This document shows positions 52,901 to 61,450 of a stretch of DNA of 64,000 nucleotides, one piece after another. Numbering within the stretch: position 1 is the first letter of the stretch; each line of letters begins with the position of its first letter. Position numbers and translations under genes: made by a program. Source of the DNA: Forficula auricularia (Eukaryota; Arthropoda; Insecta; Dermaptera; Forficulidae); NCBI GenBank assembly GCA_024734495.1, contig JALMQS010000881.1, forward strand, positions 62,001 to 126,000. Direction: 5' to 3'. Under the pieces are notes generated by a model. It searched no databases and was not told where the DNA came from. It saw only the letters and a program-made list of their open reading frames with translations.

Positions 52901-55900
52901 GAAATAATGGGTAATAGTACCGTCTATGATAGTTGTACAAGAAATAGCCTGTCTGGCTGGTCTAAGCAGGTGGACCAGGTACTGCGCATGGTGTGAGTGC
53001 GGTAAAAAATACATATGTGTTGAAAAATATTTTTGACCCACAATGAAATTATAAAAATTATGATTTATAGTCAATTATAAACATAATATATTCACTCCAG
53101 ACCATTTGAGTGGTGGGACGTGGAACCAGACCACCCAAAGTGTATTTTTACAACATGCAAAAAATAGCATCATGCATGTTGTAAAAATACACTTTGGGTG
53201 GTCTGGTTCCACGTCCCACCACTCAAATGGTCTGGAGTGAATATATTATGTTTACAATTGACTATAAATCATAATTTTTATAATTTCATTGTGGGTCAAA
53301 AATATTTTTTAACACATATGTATTTTTTACCGCAGTCACACCATGCGCAGTACCTGGTCCACCTGCTTAGACCAGCCAGACTGGCCATTCCTTGTACAAC
53401 CATCATAGACGGCACTATTACGCATCATTTCTAGTTGGGTCAAATCCGTACTCAAAAATGTGTCACCAGCTCTTGGACTATTAAGGGTTTGGCTAAAGGC
53501 CCGCAAAGCTAGTTGGCGCTTCGGTTCGATTCCCAAGGGGACGAAACCCTCTGATATGCAATGCAAAAATATTTCTACTAAAATCTTAAATTTGTTTCCC
53601 AAATAAAATTAAATTCACTTCTTAATTTAATATAATTGTGTTGATTTTTAAAAAAATTCCATCTTTTTTCAAAAAAAGAAACTCAAAAAAGATACTTAAA
53701 TCTTTAAACTAGTTGATATTAAAAATTCGAATTTGATGACAACCGCACTGTCATCAAAAAACACTTATCTAGTATTTATATTTTGAAAACTCTTTTTTAT
53801 TTTTTAATTTTTTTTTTAATTTACCTATTCAATATAAATTGTTTACGAATCTATCCTAAAATCGTCTCTAAAGAAAATTAATTAAAAGAAAAATAAATAA
53901 ATAAATAAATAAAAAATTATGCAAAATATTATTTTGGAAAACGGCGCCATTTAAAATAGGTCCATTCAAAAATTGTTTCAAATTTCTTATGCATTTTTTT
54001 TTTTTTTTTTTGTAATTATTATATGAAAGAAAATGGCCAATTGAATGGACCCTTAGGTCACGGCGAATTAGGGTGTTATCGTGGTAATACACAGGTGTGT
54101 CACAAAAATCGGCACAAGACGACGACGTAAAACGAGGATGATGCAGAAATAGTGTACAGCAAAAGCAAAATCTCGCTCAAATTATTTAACGAATAAAAAG
54201 AAAATGCTCCGAAAAAATGATGCAATTTGCATTCTACATTTGCGAGCTTTTATTCTATTGACCTCTATTATTAATCTCAAAAAGAAATGAAAGAAAAAAA
54301 AATTATCTCGTATGCATAATAAATTATAGAAAACACGCGATTAATTTTGAAATTGTTTTTGAATCGATTACAAAAACAAAAAATAAATCCCATTCCAACT
54401 AAAGTCATAGTCACAAAAAACCTTTTGCTGAAAAATATAGAAAGTTTTATTTAGGGCTTATATGGTTTGGGAATTATTTTGAATTTGTAATCGATAGAAA
54501 TGATGAGCCGAGACAATTCATCAGTGCGAGATTTTACTATTCGATTTACGTGTATACGAAAAATAAAACTGAAAAAAATAGACAGCAGAAAATATAAATT
54601 ATAAAATCAACCAATCGATTGCAGAGTGTTTGATCCAAAGCGGCGGCCTGGTATAGATATAAAATATATTTTGGGGCCGGGGTTGGCTCAATCACCCTGG
54701 TAATTCGGAAAAAACAACAAAACAATTACAAATTAAAAAATATAAAATAAATAAACTAATAAACTATTAAACGAACGCCACGATAATTCGCCGTTGATTT
54801 AAGGGAGAAAAACAAATAGCCTGCTTGATGATTCAATCACAAAGGCATGGAAAAGGACCAGGAAGGATATTTTGGTATAGAGTGAAAAATATATATATAT
54901 AAATATATGTATATTTTATTTTTATATTTATTTTATTATACCATGTCTTTTCCATTCTGTTAATTTCTGCAAGGGTGCACAAAATGGGGACAAGATCAGA
55001 CATTACTCTATAAAGTTTTCAAATTTACAAATATAGGTAGATCTAAATACATAGCCATAGGGAATGTAATACATTATACTAGCCTTGTTCATCCGCATAA
55101 TCTTTATAAATAAATTATTTTTCTTACTAGATCTTTGTATAAAAATTTACGTTAATCTTGAGTATAATTAATAATAATTAAAATATATTGAACAAGCTAT
55201 AGCCGAAACAAAAATCAATGGATTGTCACTTGGACTCTTCTATATAAATATGTACTTACGGACATTTTATATGAATAATAAAAAAAAATTATGAAATTTG
55301 TTTAAATAATACAAGTAATCTTTATTCATATCGGAAAGGAAATGATTCATTTGATAGACTATGTTTCATTTTGTATATTTTTTTTATTAATAATACTTAC
55401 TAATTATATACAACCTAATTTTTCTTGAATTCTAAATCATCTAAATGATTCTATTGTAAATACTTTTGAAGCTTCCTTAAGAGACTTTAATGAAGGAAAT
55501 TTAACAGTCTGGAATTAGACATCAAAAATAAAAATAAATATAAAAGTAAAATATAATTTTTGTTTGTACTTATTGCAGTTTTATTGGTTGGATGATTTGG
55601 GAAGATTGATAGTTTCCACTTCTGTGGAATTTACCGAGGCTGGTAGCGAGTGCCCTAAGGAGAAGGCATGTCAACTTCCGGAAGTCATGAGCCAGTGACG
55701 TCACGACCGCCTGGAAGCCCGCCACTTCAGCCTCTGGTAACTTCCGAGCTAGACTTGTCACGTTGAAACTATGACGTATTTCCTTGACGTTCGCGTTAGA
55801 ATATCTGCCACCAAGAAGGAAACAGAAATCGAATGAAAATCAAAAATATAAAATTGGGCCTTGGCTTTGGATTGTTTTTTGTTTTTGTTGGTCCGGTCGT

Positions 55901-58626
55901 GCTGATTGTTGTCTGAAGTAACCTGAAATAGTTATCCGATTATGATATGTTAAGCATTAAATAAACACAAGAAACACGACCAAAGATGCTCGAGGAATTT
56001 ACTTGAAATCCCTTCATTTGATTGTGTATAACAACGAGTCATAAATATTAACTCTTTTTCTGCATATCAAACAAACTATTAAGGCAACATTGAAATTTTA
56101 ACAATCCTGTAATTACAGTTATAAATAAATTCTATGTGTTTACGTTCACCTCTTTAATACTTTCAATGACAAACAGAAATATAATCAAAACAAGAAATTG
56201 TATTTAATTGTATCTTTGTATGCCATTCTAATCTCCATTCAAATTCAAATTGATTTCAAACATATTTGCGTAATAATTATATCGATTTAGTTAAAATTGA
56301 TACAGAAATATTTTGGATTTCATGACAATTTTTTTATTTTTTTTTATCGGCATTTTTGGCTACTAAAAAATGAAACCTGAAAACTCAAAATGTTCTTTTA
56401 AGATTATTAATTCAATAAAAATTAAAAAAATACAACAATTTGATTATTTTGATTTTTGTGGTGTTTATAAAACCACCTTCCTCAAGGACAACCGCGTCTA
56501 GACTGGCTGTTAGTCATTGAATTGATTTGTCTATTTATTTGATTAAGAAATAATTTAAAAAGAATTGGTAATGGACTAGTCCATAATGAAAAAGACAAAT
56601 CTCACCTGGAAAATTACCAGCGAAAAAGTGTCAATAAATTGACTACGAGTATTTGAGGTCTGGAGCCAACCTTCCTTATATATTTTTACTTGCACTCTAT
56701 TTATACACAATTTTGAAGTTCTTAAGCTGGTAAATTTGATTTTTCGTTCCCATCTCCCTCTTAAGTTTTCAGATAAAATTTCAGGTCACTATGTTTTCAC
56801 ATCTTTTTTTTAAATAAGGGTATATTTCCTTATTTTAGTATCCCTATACTATCTGAGATACAAGATTTTCGGAGTTTTAAAAAAAAAAAATATCCTTATT
56901 TTTGGACCATTCATGAAAATTTCATTAGCATATTCACAAACTATTTTAAAGTAATGCTACAAAATCGCAGCTTTTAAGTCTTTTGTGCTCTGGGATTTGT
57001 AATTTAGGTCTTCTGGGCTAACAATTTCTAATATTCTTTTTAGAATCCCATTATATTGGGGGCCAAGCTAGTCCTCATCCCTTTACTTCGCCAGTGCCAT
57101 TAATAATAATAATAAAAAAAAAATAATAATTTTTAATCATCTAAAATAACTTTTCATTGGACTATTTTTTACATATACCTACTTTATAAAAAAATATTAT
57201 AATCGATTGCCTTTAATTAGTTTGCTTGTTGAGCAGATACACAAAGCTTGAGATAGAGAGTTGACCTTCCCAGTATCAATACCCCACTTAAGTCTTACCT
57301 CATAAAACTATTTCAATGGCAAGCAAAAAAATCAATAGTTTTGTTAATAATACTTCAATCGGTTACTCAACCAATTGCCTATAGGTATACAAATCTATAA
57401 TAGATTAATCCGCGCTTTGTTCCGATTTCTTTATATTAAAGAATAATTTGATTTTTTTATAGGATGTGTGCATATAAATTTTAGTTTAAATTTTTATTAT
57501 TAATATAGGATCATTCTTGTCCATGATTAAATAAATTTAATCGAAGATGTGGACAAAATCATCATATCAAATTAAAAAAAAATAATATTTGTCCACATGC
57601 TTATAAAACTTCAATTAAATTCAATATCAATAGTCGTCAGTTTAATTAAAAATATATATTTAATTGTATTTTTTTTTTGAAAAATAAACAAAGTCCATCA
57701 AAAATTGAAAGTCTAAGAAAATCAAGAAAAATTTGCGTGAAGTCAGAGATTTGTTCAGAAGACATTTTCTCGTTTGAAAATGTTCAGAAGTCATTTTCTT
57801 ATGACCAAAATTGGATTATAAATGATAATTTCTTTTGTCTAGAGTAGTAGAATTTATGAAATTATATGTTTTAGTAAATAAATTTAATATTAGCTTGATT
57901 TGACTAGGCAGAGGAATTTTGCGTACCAAAAATAGCGATATCTCAAAATTGGTTAATACCAAATTAAAGAAATATCTAGTCAAATATCAGATATATATAG
58001 AGCACTCAAAATTAAATTTTAGTTTAAATAAGACTTTAAAGATCGTTTTTCAACCTATTAACTTAAGAACTCAATTTTTTACCTCTATTTTGAATGAAAA
58101 AATACGCTATCAATATTTTTAATTAAACTGTTTATTAAAATTTCAATTTGACTGCACCCATCCTATTGCTAAATAAAATAACTAAAAAGTACTCTACTTT
58201 GAAAAACAATCAAGTATAATATTATTACAAAACATTTGAAATCGATTGTTATAGTACTTAAAAATAATTTTTTACTTACGTTTTTCTATAATATGGAATT
58301 TTGTGATATACTGTAAAAGAAAGAAAATTAATAAACGGAAACACTATAGGGATTTTTTTATATTTAATTATTTTCGGACACCCCGAAGATCCTCGGAAGG
58401 GTCTCTTGTGTCTGGTCAACGCCCCACTCCCCCATTTAAAAGATAGATGTACATTTTATTTTATGAAATTGAAGTTTTCTGTGAAGATTCTTTAAGTTAG
58501 CACTCACGTTTCACTCTTTCCGGGTGGTACATATCCGTGTTTGCTGGAATTCTCCCGTTTGTACGTTTCCCGGGCTTTTTCTGGGAGGCGACAGAATTGT
58601 TCCAGCGCTTGGTGGGCTGCATTCAC
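34991..58626 (-). CDS. Isopenicillin-N-synthase-like 2-oxoglutarate/Fe(II) oxygenase (five exons seen)
   Basis: Minus-strand exons 58626-58508, 55804-55635, 50075-49888, 36370-36260 and 35248-34991, GT-AG throughout, phases 2,1,0,0, together 281 residues to the stop. Order: an N-terminal DIOX part (VNAAHQALEQFCRLPEKARE ... HGYVPPGKSE); a helical part; LPADYFLKTHSHIFEEDNET; then RLMYYPPF and GEHADYGTFTLL with the iron ligands H-x-D (about 141 and 143); GAILINTGALLSSWTSNKLP; FHRVV with the distal iron His (about 198); and RHSIAFF with the Arg-x-Ser that binds 2-oxoglutarate (about 213 and 215). All cofactor residues are present, so it should be an active dioxygenase, likely soluble. The substrate cannot be told. 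The initiator exon, expected to hold the PVIDL-type start, is missing from the recognised part and may be beyond 58626. Introns are 1-14 kb and repeat-filled; the gene spans more than 23 kb for under 300 codons. Confidence 0.92.
35312..35996. mobile_element. TTAA-flanked TIR element, third subfamily
   Basis: TTAAGGACGTTCCCTAATAT at the left and AAGGAACAACCTTAA at the right, TTAA at both ends. It shares the TTAAGG-NN-GTTC end pattern with the 9416 and 30471 groups but has a different interior (TTCGCGTGTTAAATATGCAC). It lies in the last oxygenase intron. Confidence 0.65.
36488..36710. repeat. Palindromic element with truncated hammerhead-like core
   Basis: The left end GATTTGGAGGGATGTTGAAA with AACAAGATTTAT is inverted at the right (ATAAATCTTGTTTTTT ... 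CCACATCCCTAC). On the minus strand of the left arm, CTGAAGAAGTCGAAATGAAT keeps CTGAAGA and GAAA but has no stem II between them. It lies in an oxygenase intron. Confidence 0.55.
38575..38805 (-). mobile_element. F5-type single unit with hammerhead-like motif (nested)
   Basis: Minus strand, in order: an AT-rich leader, the hammerhead-like motif, then TCGTTATAAATAGGAATAAA, CCAGCAGAAGACACACTC, and the end module CTGCTACTCTCGGCAAAA. It is a single, non-palindromic copy, so it shows the basic unit from which the palindrome at 15128 could be built. Inserted into the surrounding GGAAGGCAG element. Confidence 0.65.
38686..38735 (-). ncRNA. Hammerhead-ribozyme-like motif (F5 unit)
   Basis: GTAATAGA, CTGATGA, spacer A, stem II GAGGGC/GCCCTC with loop AAA (six Watson-Crick pairs), GAA, then ACTATAGTC and TCGTTAT. 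ACT/AGT can form a 3-bp stem III with a two-base loop, or pair between two molecules. Stem I is GA/TC, an internal loop TA versus G, then GTAA/TTAT. The core is the classic CUGAUGA ... GAAAC ... GUC apart from the extra A. Confidence 0.55.
39949..40262 (+). mobile_element. Non-autonomous Helitron-like element
   Basis: Begins TCTATATATATAAAATAGAA and ends with the hairpin CCGGCC-GAA-GGCCCGG, then TCGTCAG and CTAG. The base before TC is A and the base after CTAG is T, the expected A/T insertion point. 314 bases, non-coding. A (TCTA)n microsatellite (39931-39950) abuts the 5' end and blurs it by a few bases. Confidence 0.75.
41030..41240. repeat. GC-rich Helitron-like debris
   Basis: Segments GAGACGCTGCCCACTAGGGC, GTGCCGAAGGCACGC and GCGAAGCCCGACTTTGGCGG resemble the sub-terminal GC hairpins of the element ending at 40262. 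No complete ends. Confidence 0.4.
41241..41759. mobile_element. TTAA-flanked TIR element, 519-bp form
   Basis: TTAAGGTCGTTCCACACAAT at the left and GGGAAAGAACTACCTTAA at the right, TTAA on both sides. Reverse orientation relative to 30471-30957, with the same blocks (GAATGGATCGTTTCTAAGCC, AAGATGGTGAAAGTCC, CGAAGACTTCTTGAA). It lies in an oxygenase intron. Confidence 0.85.
42324..42574. mobile_element. hAT-like MITE with 8-bp duplication
   Basis: Left CAAGCACGGCGGAAC, right GTTCCGCCGTCCCTG (inverse CAGGGACGGCGGAAC), flanked by GAATCAAA and GAATCAGA (42316-42323, 42575-42582). 251 bases, non-coding, with CTACCGGGGGTCTGGGGGAC inside. Confidence 0.82.
42838..43172. mobile_element. AACCGACTTC palindromic element, copy 3
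   Basis: Palindrome part only: the left arm with AACCGACTTCAAAAAAATTA is complete, the core has GTACCCGCCAAACGTAGC, and the right arm stops at GTGTATTTTATTTG before its AAGTCGGTT end. It is therefore truncated, without the GGAGGAGG tail of the other copies. Confidence 0.78.
43321..43447 (+). repeat. GAGTTAAGAGCTC-family unit, single copy
   Basis: Matches the inner unit of the composite at 15270-15400 (CAATGTTCTCCTGA ... CACCACCAACTCCAACCTAA) and then diverges. The hammerhead-like motif at 43333-43377 has N = A (CTGAAGA), but the stem II closing pair is lost (AGCTAG for AGCTCG). Confidence 0.6.
45120..45775. mobile_element. TTTACCATACA-type fragments, copies 5 and 6
   Basis: A forward fragment (45120-45355, CTTTACCATACAGGGTATGG onward) is followed by a reverse fragment (45540-45775, ending in CATGCACGATTACAATACTT). 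They are damaged and point toward each other. An open frame that follows (to 45952, ending KRKILEKYNLTES) has no recognised match and is probably chance. Confidence 0.65.
46160..46340. repeat. Palindromic element with CTCTCGGCAAAA module, copy 2
   Basis: AGAAACAAAGAGGCTGTCCT with TTGATGCAAATAAACATACA is repeated inverted after a short ATATATCGAGATGATATAT centre. The right flank carries CTGCTACTCTCGGCAAAA and TTTTCAATTA. Cleaner than the relative at 7418. Confidence 0.75.
46555..46715. repeat. Short inverted-repeat element, GTGAACCGC ends
   Basis: GGCGTGAACCGCAATTGG on the left and its rough inverse GGTCGCGGTTCACCCCTC on the right. An inner pair, AGATCTACACC and GGTGTACACGAT, adds to the fold. 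~160 bases, non-coding. Confidence 0.55.
47732..48512 (-). mobile_element. TTTACCATACA-type element, copy 7, with expanded tandem tract
   Basis: The reverse copy runs from GTTCTGATGTGGCCATCCAC to the CATGCACGA end. Its inside holds three ~120-base tandem units marked by GATTATGTATACAAAATTTG at about 47850, 47967 and 48090, separated by C-runs and TTAGTTTTTG blocks. It is the longest tandem tract among the linear copies. It lies in an oxygenase intron. Confidence 0.78.
49284..49550. mobile_element. GGTTATAAT palindromic element, complete copy
   Basis: AGGTTATAATGAAAGGCAGT at the left and the inverse AAATTATAACCTA at the right, arms ~110 bases, centre near 49415. The left-arm motif (minus strand) has ATGAAGA for CTGAAGA; the right-arm motif (plus strand, 49451-49489) has CAAACGTC for GAAACGTC. 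Each is one base from an intact core; stem I (TTCAATA.CC with GG.AAATTGAA) and stem II are preserved. Confidence 0.8.
50218..51330. repeat. 1.1-kb palindrome containing the GTATACA tandem unit
   Basis: The left arm runs through CCTAGATGATTTTAGTGAAT, GGATTGTGCCCCCTATTTGA and CAGGGTGGGGCATGAAGATC; the right arm is its inverse (51120-51325). The middle (50510-51030) consists of ~130-base units with AATTTTGTATACATATTCTG-type blocks that also point inward, so most of the 1.1 kb can fold on itself. The unit is the same as in the TTTACCATACA-type elements, here in a different context. It lies in an oxygenase intron. Confidence 0.8.
52595..52712 (-). repeat. SINE-like unit at the left palindrome end
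   Basis: Minus strand: AAGGGTTTGGCTAAGGGCCC, GGCGCTTGGGTGCGATTCCC, then GGGACGAAACCCTCTGATAT and a GCAACGTAAACATATTTC tail. Same unit as at 53482 and related to 58700. Confidence 0.55.
52715..52849. mobile_element. 135-bp MITE nested in one palindrome arm
   Basis: Ends AGACAAATCTCTCTCTAAGA and the exact inverse TCTTAGAGAGAGATTTGTCT, arms ~58 bases with only two or three mismatches, TA on both sides. The opposite arm of the host palindrome (53485-53491) shows the empty site CCTTAATAGTCC reversed, so the insertion is recent relative to formation of the palindrome. TA duplication suggests a Tc1/mariner-type source. Confidence 0.88.
53482..53600 (+). repeat. SINE-like unit at the right palindrome end
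   Basis: AAGGGTTTGGCTAAAGGCCC, GCGCTTCGGTTCGATTCCCA, GGGGACGAAACCCTC, then GCAATGCAAAAATATTTCTA. The B-box is good and the A-box (TTTGGCTAAAGG) is weak. Confidence 0.55.
54000..55634. other. Oxygenase intron, mostly unique AT-rich sequence
   Basis: A fragment GGGGCCGGGGTTGGCTCAAT at 54674 resembles the head of the SINE at 6444 without a B-box. Otherwise no recognised element, gene or RNA. Confidence 0.4.
55805..58507. other. Oxygenase intron, AT-rich, no recognised element
   Basis: No gene, SINE or complete TIR element seen. A short inverted pair (GATGTGGACAAA ... TTTGTCCACATG, 57545-57600) is the only structure noted. It may hold regulatory sequence, but nothing specific can be pointed to. 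Confidence 0.4.
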
Positions 58627-58689
58627 CTGAAAAATATCATCATTTTTCTAATATAATACGTAATTTAATCAAAATAATCATATGTTGCA

Positions 58690-58830
58690 GGTTTGGAGGT
58701 GATTGTCTCAAGGGTCTGAATAGTTGCCCGGAAAGCAAACTAGTGCTTGGGTTCAACTCCCAAGTGGGCAGGACCCTTCTACAAGCAATATAAAAATATC
58801 TATTCAAAATTTTGATTCGATCTAAATTCA
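58690..58830 (+). mobile_element. SINE, solo copy of the palindrome-end family
   Basis: GTCTCAAGGGTCTGAATAGT, GCTTGGGTTCAACTCCCAAG (B-box GGTTCAACTCC), GGCAGGACCCTTC, then GCAATATAAAAATATCTATT. It shares order and spacing with the units at both ends of the 52554 palindrome but is more diverged. It lies just upstream of the first recognised oxygenase exon. A still more decayed relative may lie at 60985-61075 (TTGGGATTTGATTCGCAAGG). Confidence 0.6.
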
Positions 58831-59736
58831 TTTTGTCAATAAATCGATTAAATATCGCGAGTTGATTTTTGAGAATAAATTCGATCTTTCTTTCTCAAAA
58901 AGACACTCATTTTTTTCAAAAATAATATTATGTTATTAAAAGAGTTGTTTTATTATATTGAAGTCGTTTAAAAATATTTCACCCTGAATGGTCAAGAAAA
59001 ACATAATTGGAGGGGATAAAATAAAAGCATTTTACAAGTCTTGTTTCACTGTCTTCAAAATTATTCAATATTTGGAAATTTGAGTGATTTGAGAATTTTT
59101 GGTCAACACTTATTTTGAGCTAGGAAGGTGAAACTTATTTAATCAATTTATTAAAATAAGAAAATGTTATTTTATTTGAGTAGTTTTTAAAATTTTTTAA
59201 CAATATAACAAAGAAAAATTGAAGAAAAAAATTAAAACACACAATTCTTTATGCAAATTTTAGCGGTGTGACAATTTTTCGTAAACAAACAGTCTGAGTA
59301 AGCAAGTTTCGACTTGTCATTAATATAACTTGTTTACCGAATTTCACCTCATAGGTACAATTCTTCGCAAAAATATCCACAAATCAATTCAATTCTTTTA
59401 GGATTTTTTAGCATTGTTGTATCGGAATTTCTAAAGATAGAAAGCCCACAATCTAATCGATTATGTAATATAATCATTTTTTCACCAGAGTGAAATTTCT
59501 ACGTGCTTCTCTTTTGAGTTATATCATGGGCATTCTGATCCAGAGAGTCGGACAAACACTCAGAAAAAAATAAATAATAATAATAATTCCTCTATTTAGT
59601 CCAAATGTGCGTAAAATTTTCATTGTGTTCAAGCTACCAAAATGTTAAGAAACCCTGGAATAAAGTATATAATTTTAGTATTTTAATAAATTTGAGCAAT
59701 ATTATTTTATTTAGGACAGTACTTAATGATTCGTAT

Positions 59737-60008
59737 ATTATTTAATGAGATCAGGAACGAGGCTTGATGAATCCGTAATTTATAATGTTTGTGAATTATA
59801 AGATATAAATTATCAAATTAATGTAATGTAATGTTGAATGTAATTGCAGACTGAAGATGGCGTCAAGTTGAAGCCGAAACGTTTCATGATCAAAATAAAA
59901 TAAATTAACAACCATGATGAAGATTTTTTATTTTTGACAAATAACCATCATTCTCAAAGGATTCCATCTTCCACCGGATTCATCAAGCCTCGTTCCTGAT
60001 CTCATTAA
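59737..60008. mobile_element. Inverted-repeat element, GAGATCAGGAACGAGG ends
   Basis: ATTTAATGAGATCAGGAACG with AGGCTTGATGAATCC at the left, exact inverse at the right. Inside, at 59845-59895, is CTGAAGA, spacer T, GGC...GCC, GAAACGTT, a weaker hammerhead-like core with poor stem I pairing. Confidence 0.7.
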
Positions 60009-60024
60009 ATAATATTATTTTATT

Positions 60025-60302
60025 TTAGGTTAAAAATAAAATAAAATGAGAGAGTCTTCTGTTTTTTAAATAAAATAATTTTTAATTATTTCTAGAGACT
60101 ATAGTTTCGAAGGCATTGCCTTCATCATCAGTCTATCACAAATATTTCAAATTAGTTACAAATTAAGATTTATACATAGAAACTTTTGAAAAATATATAA
60201 TGTCTTTTTCTTCATATAGTCTCTAGAAATAATTAAAAATTATTTTATTTAAAAAACAGAAGACTCTCTCATTTTATTTTATTTTTAACCTAAAATAAAA
60301 AC
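60025..60302. mobile_element. Palindromic element with F6 hammerhead-like motif in one arm
   Basis: Outer arms ATAAAATAAAATGAGAGAGT with CTTCTGTTTTTTAAATAAAA and the inverse at 60205-60298. The left arm continues into a complete motif (60093-60135, minus strand). The right arm starts at TATAGTCTCTAGAAATAATT, so arm similarity begins about seven bases before the predicted cleavage point and the rest of the core is absent there. Confidence 0.7.
60093..60135 (-). ncRNA. Hammerhead-ribozyme-like motif (F6)
   Basis: TAGA, CTGATGA, spacer T, stem II GAAGGC/GCCTTC with loop AAT, GAA, ACTATAGTC, TCTA. Stem I TAGA/TCTA has four pairs. Stem II differs from the F5 unit by compensated base changes (GAGGGC/GCCCTC versus GAAGGC/GCCTTC), which supports an RNA fold. 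Confidence 0.55.
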
Positions 60303-61364
60303 AATTCTGTTACCATCGACAGTGAAATCTTTTATTCAAATATTATTTTAGTTTCCTCAGTAATATTTGATATAGGATTCAGGCAAGCCGATACATTTCA
60401 CTCTTAATATGAACAAATAAGATCAAATTAGAAAAATAAGAATGTTAACATATGCGGGTAAGAAGCCCACATCTCTTTATTAAAGCGATTGACTTCAATG
60501 AAACCCCCACATTTCTAATCAATTTTTATTGTGATTACTTTGAAGCAATGTAATAAGAGTGAAGGGTTAATTCAGCTTAAGATAAGAATTTATCAACAGC
60601 TGTGAATGTCATTGAAAAAAATTCAATCTTATTATATATATGATTCTAGCAGATGTTGTTCAAAAGCATTTATACCCAATTATTTTTACACGATATATAG
60701 ATTTTGGAAGAAAACGTTTAAAAAAATCGTGTAAAAAAGATTCCAAATCTTTGAAAAATAGATTAGTCCTAGTCTATAATTTCAGCCAAAAATAAACCTA
60801 CAATAAATTACATTGAACAAAGTCAGTTTTATGCTATTGTAGTTTTATTTAATAATTTTTTCTAAATTTTTTACCATTTAAATAAAAGAAAAGTGAAGGC
60901 GTTTGATTAATTATTAGAATTTTAACAAATTATTTTTCTCTAAAGTTTTATAAAAATTTCAATTTTTAAATTAATGTCAAAGAGATTGTCCTCGGTTAAA
61001 ATCAGAAGAAATTTGGTTACTGAGGTTGGGATTTGATTCGCAAGGGAATGTTTGCCCTTCTGCCATGTAAACAAAATTATCTATAATATCTCAGATTATA
61101 AATAGGACAACTCTACGATTTCATTAAGAACAAAGGCAAAAAAAATAATAATATATTACATAGGTAAAATAAGAAATGAATAAAAAATAAATACCTTACT
61201 ATTTAGCAAAAAAAATTGAGCGTTTTTCTGTGATTATTTTTTAGAAAAACTATTGAAAAGTGAAAGGGGTGAAAGTTTTGGAACAGAATCTTAAAGAAAA
61301 TTAAACTTTTTATTACTTTGAAGTGATCTTTCTTTTTAATGAATGTTTTTTCTTTTACTTTTAG

Positions 61365-61450
61365 AGTGAAACTAAGACACGACAAACGGATTTCCAGAAG
61401 GGTTTGATGAATTGGCAAACGTCACAGAAATCGGCCAAACAATTAATAAG
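61365..61450 (+). CDS. Orphan internal exon of an unidentified gene
   Basis: A pyrimidine-rich acceptor (TTTCTTTTACTTTTAG) and the donor AAG-GTAAGT flank 86 bases that are open in one frame only: SETKTRQTDFQKGLMNWQTS, QKSAKQLI. Base composition is clearly richer in G+C than the surroundings. No partner exon was recognised within the window, so introns must be long or the gene continues to the right. I cannot identify the protein. The minus strand lacks comparable splice sites. Confidence 0.5.

Larger units (their letters stand above)
52554..53634. repeat. 1.08-kb near-perfect palindrome with SINE-like arm ends
   Basis: The arms meet around a 13-base spacer (53160-53172) and match almost without change over the inner ~290 bases (CGTCCCACCACTCAAATGGT and others). 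The outer part of each arm carries a tRNA-like unit (B-box-like CGGTTCGATTCCC on the right arm; GGTGCGATTCCC, reversed, on the left). The left arm is lengthened by a nested MITE (52715-52849). It lies in an oxygenase intron. Open frames over it are not credible genes. Confidence 0.85.

Noticed and set aside
53336..53602. 88-residue minus-strand ORF
   Set aside because: Half is the SINE-like unit and half lies in the palindrome arm; the mirrored arm does not keep the frame.
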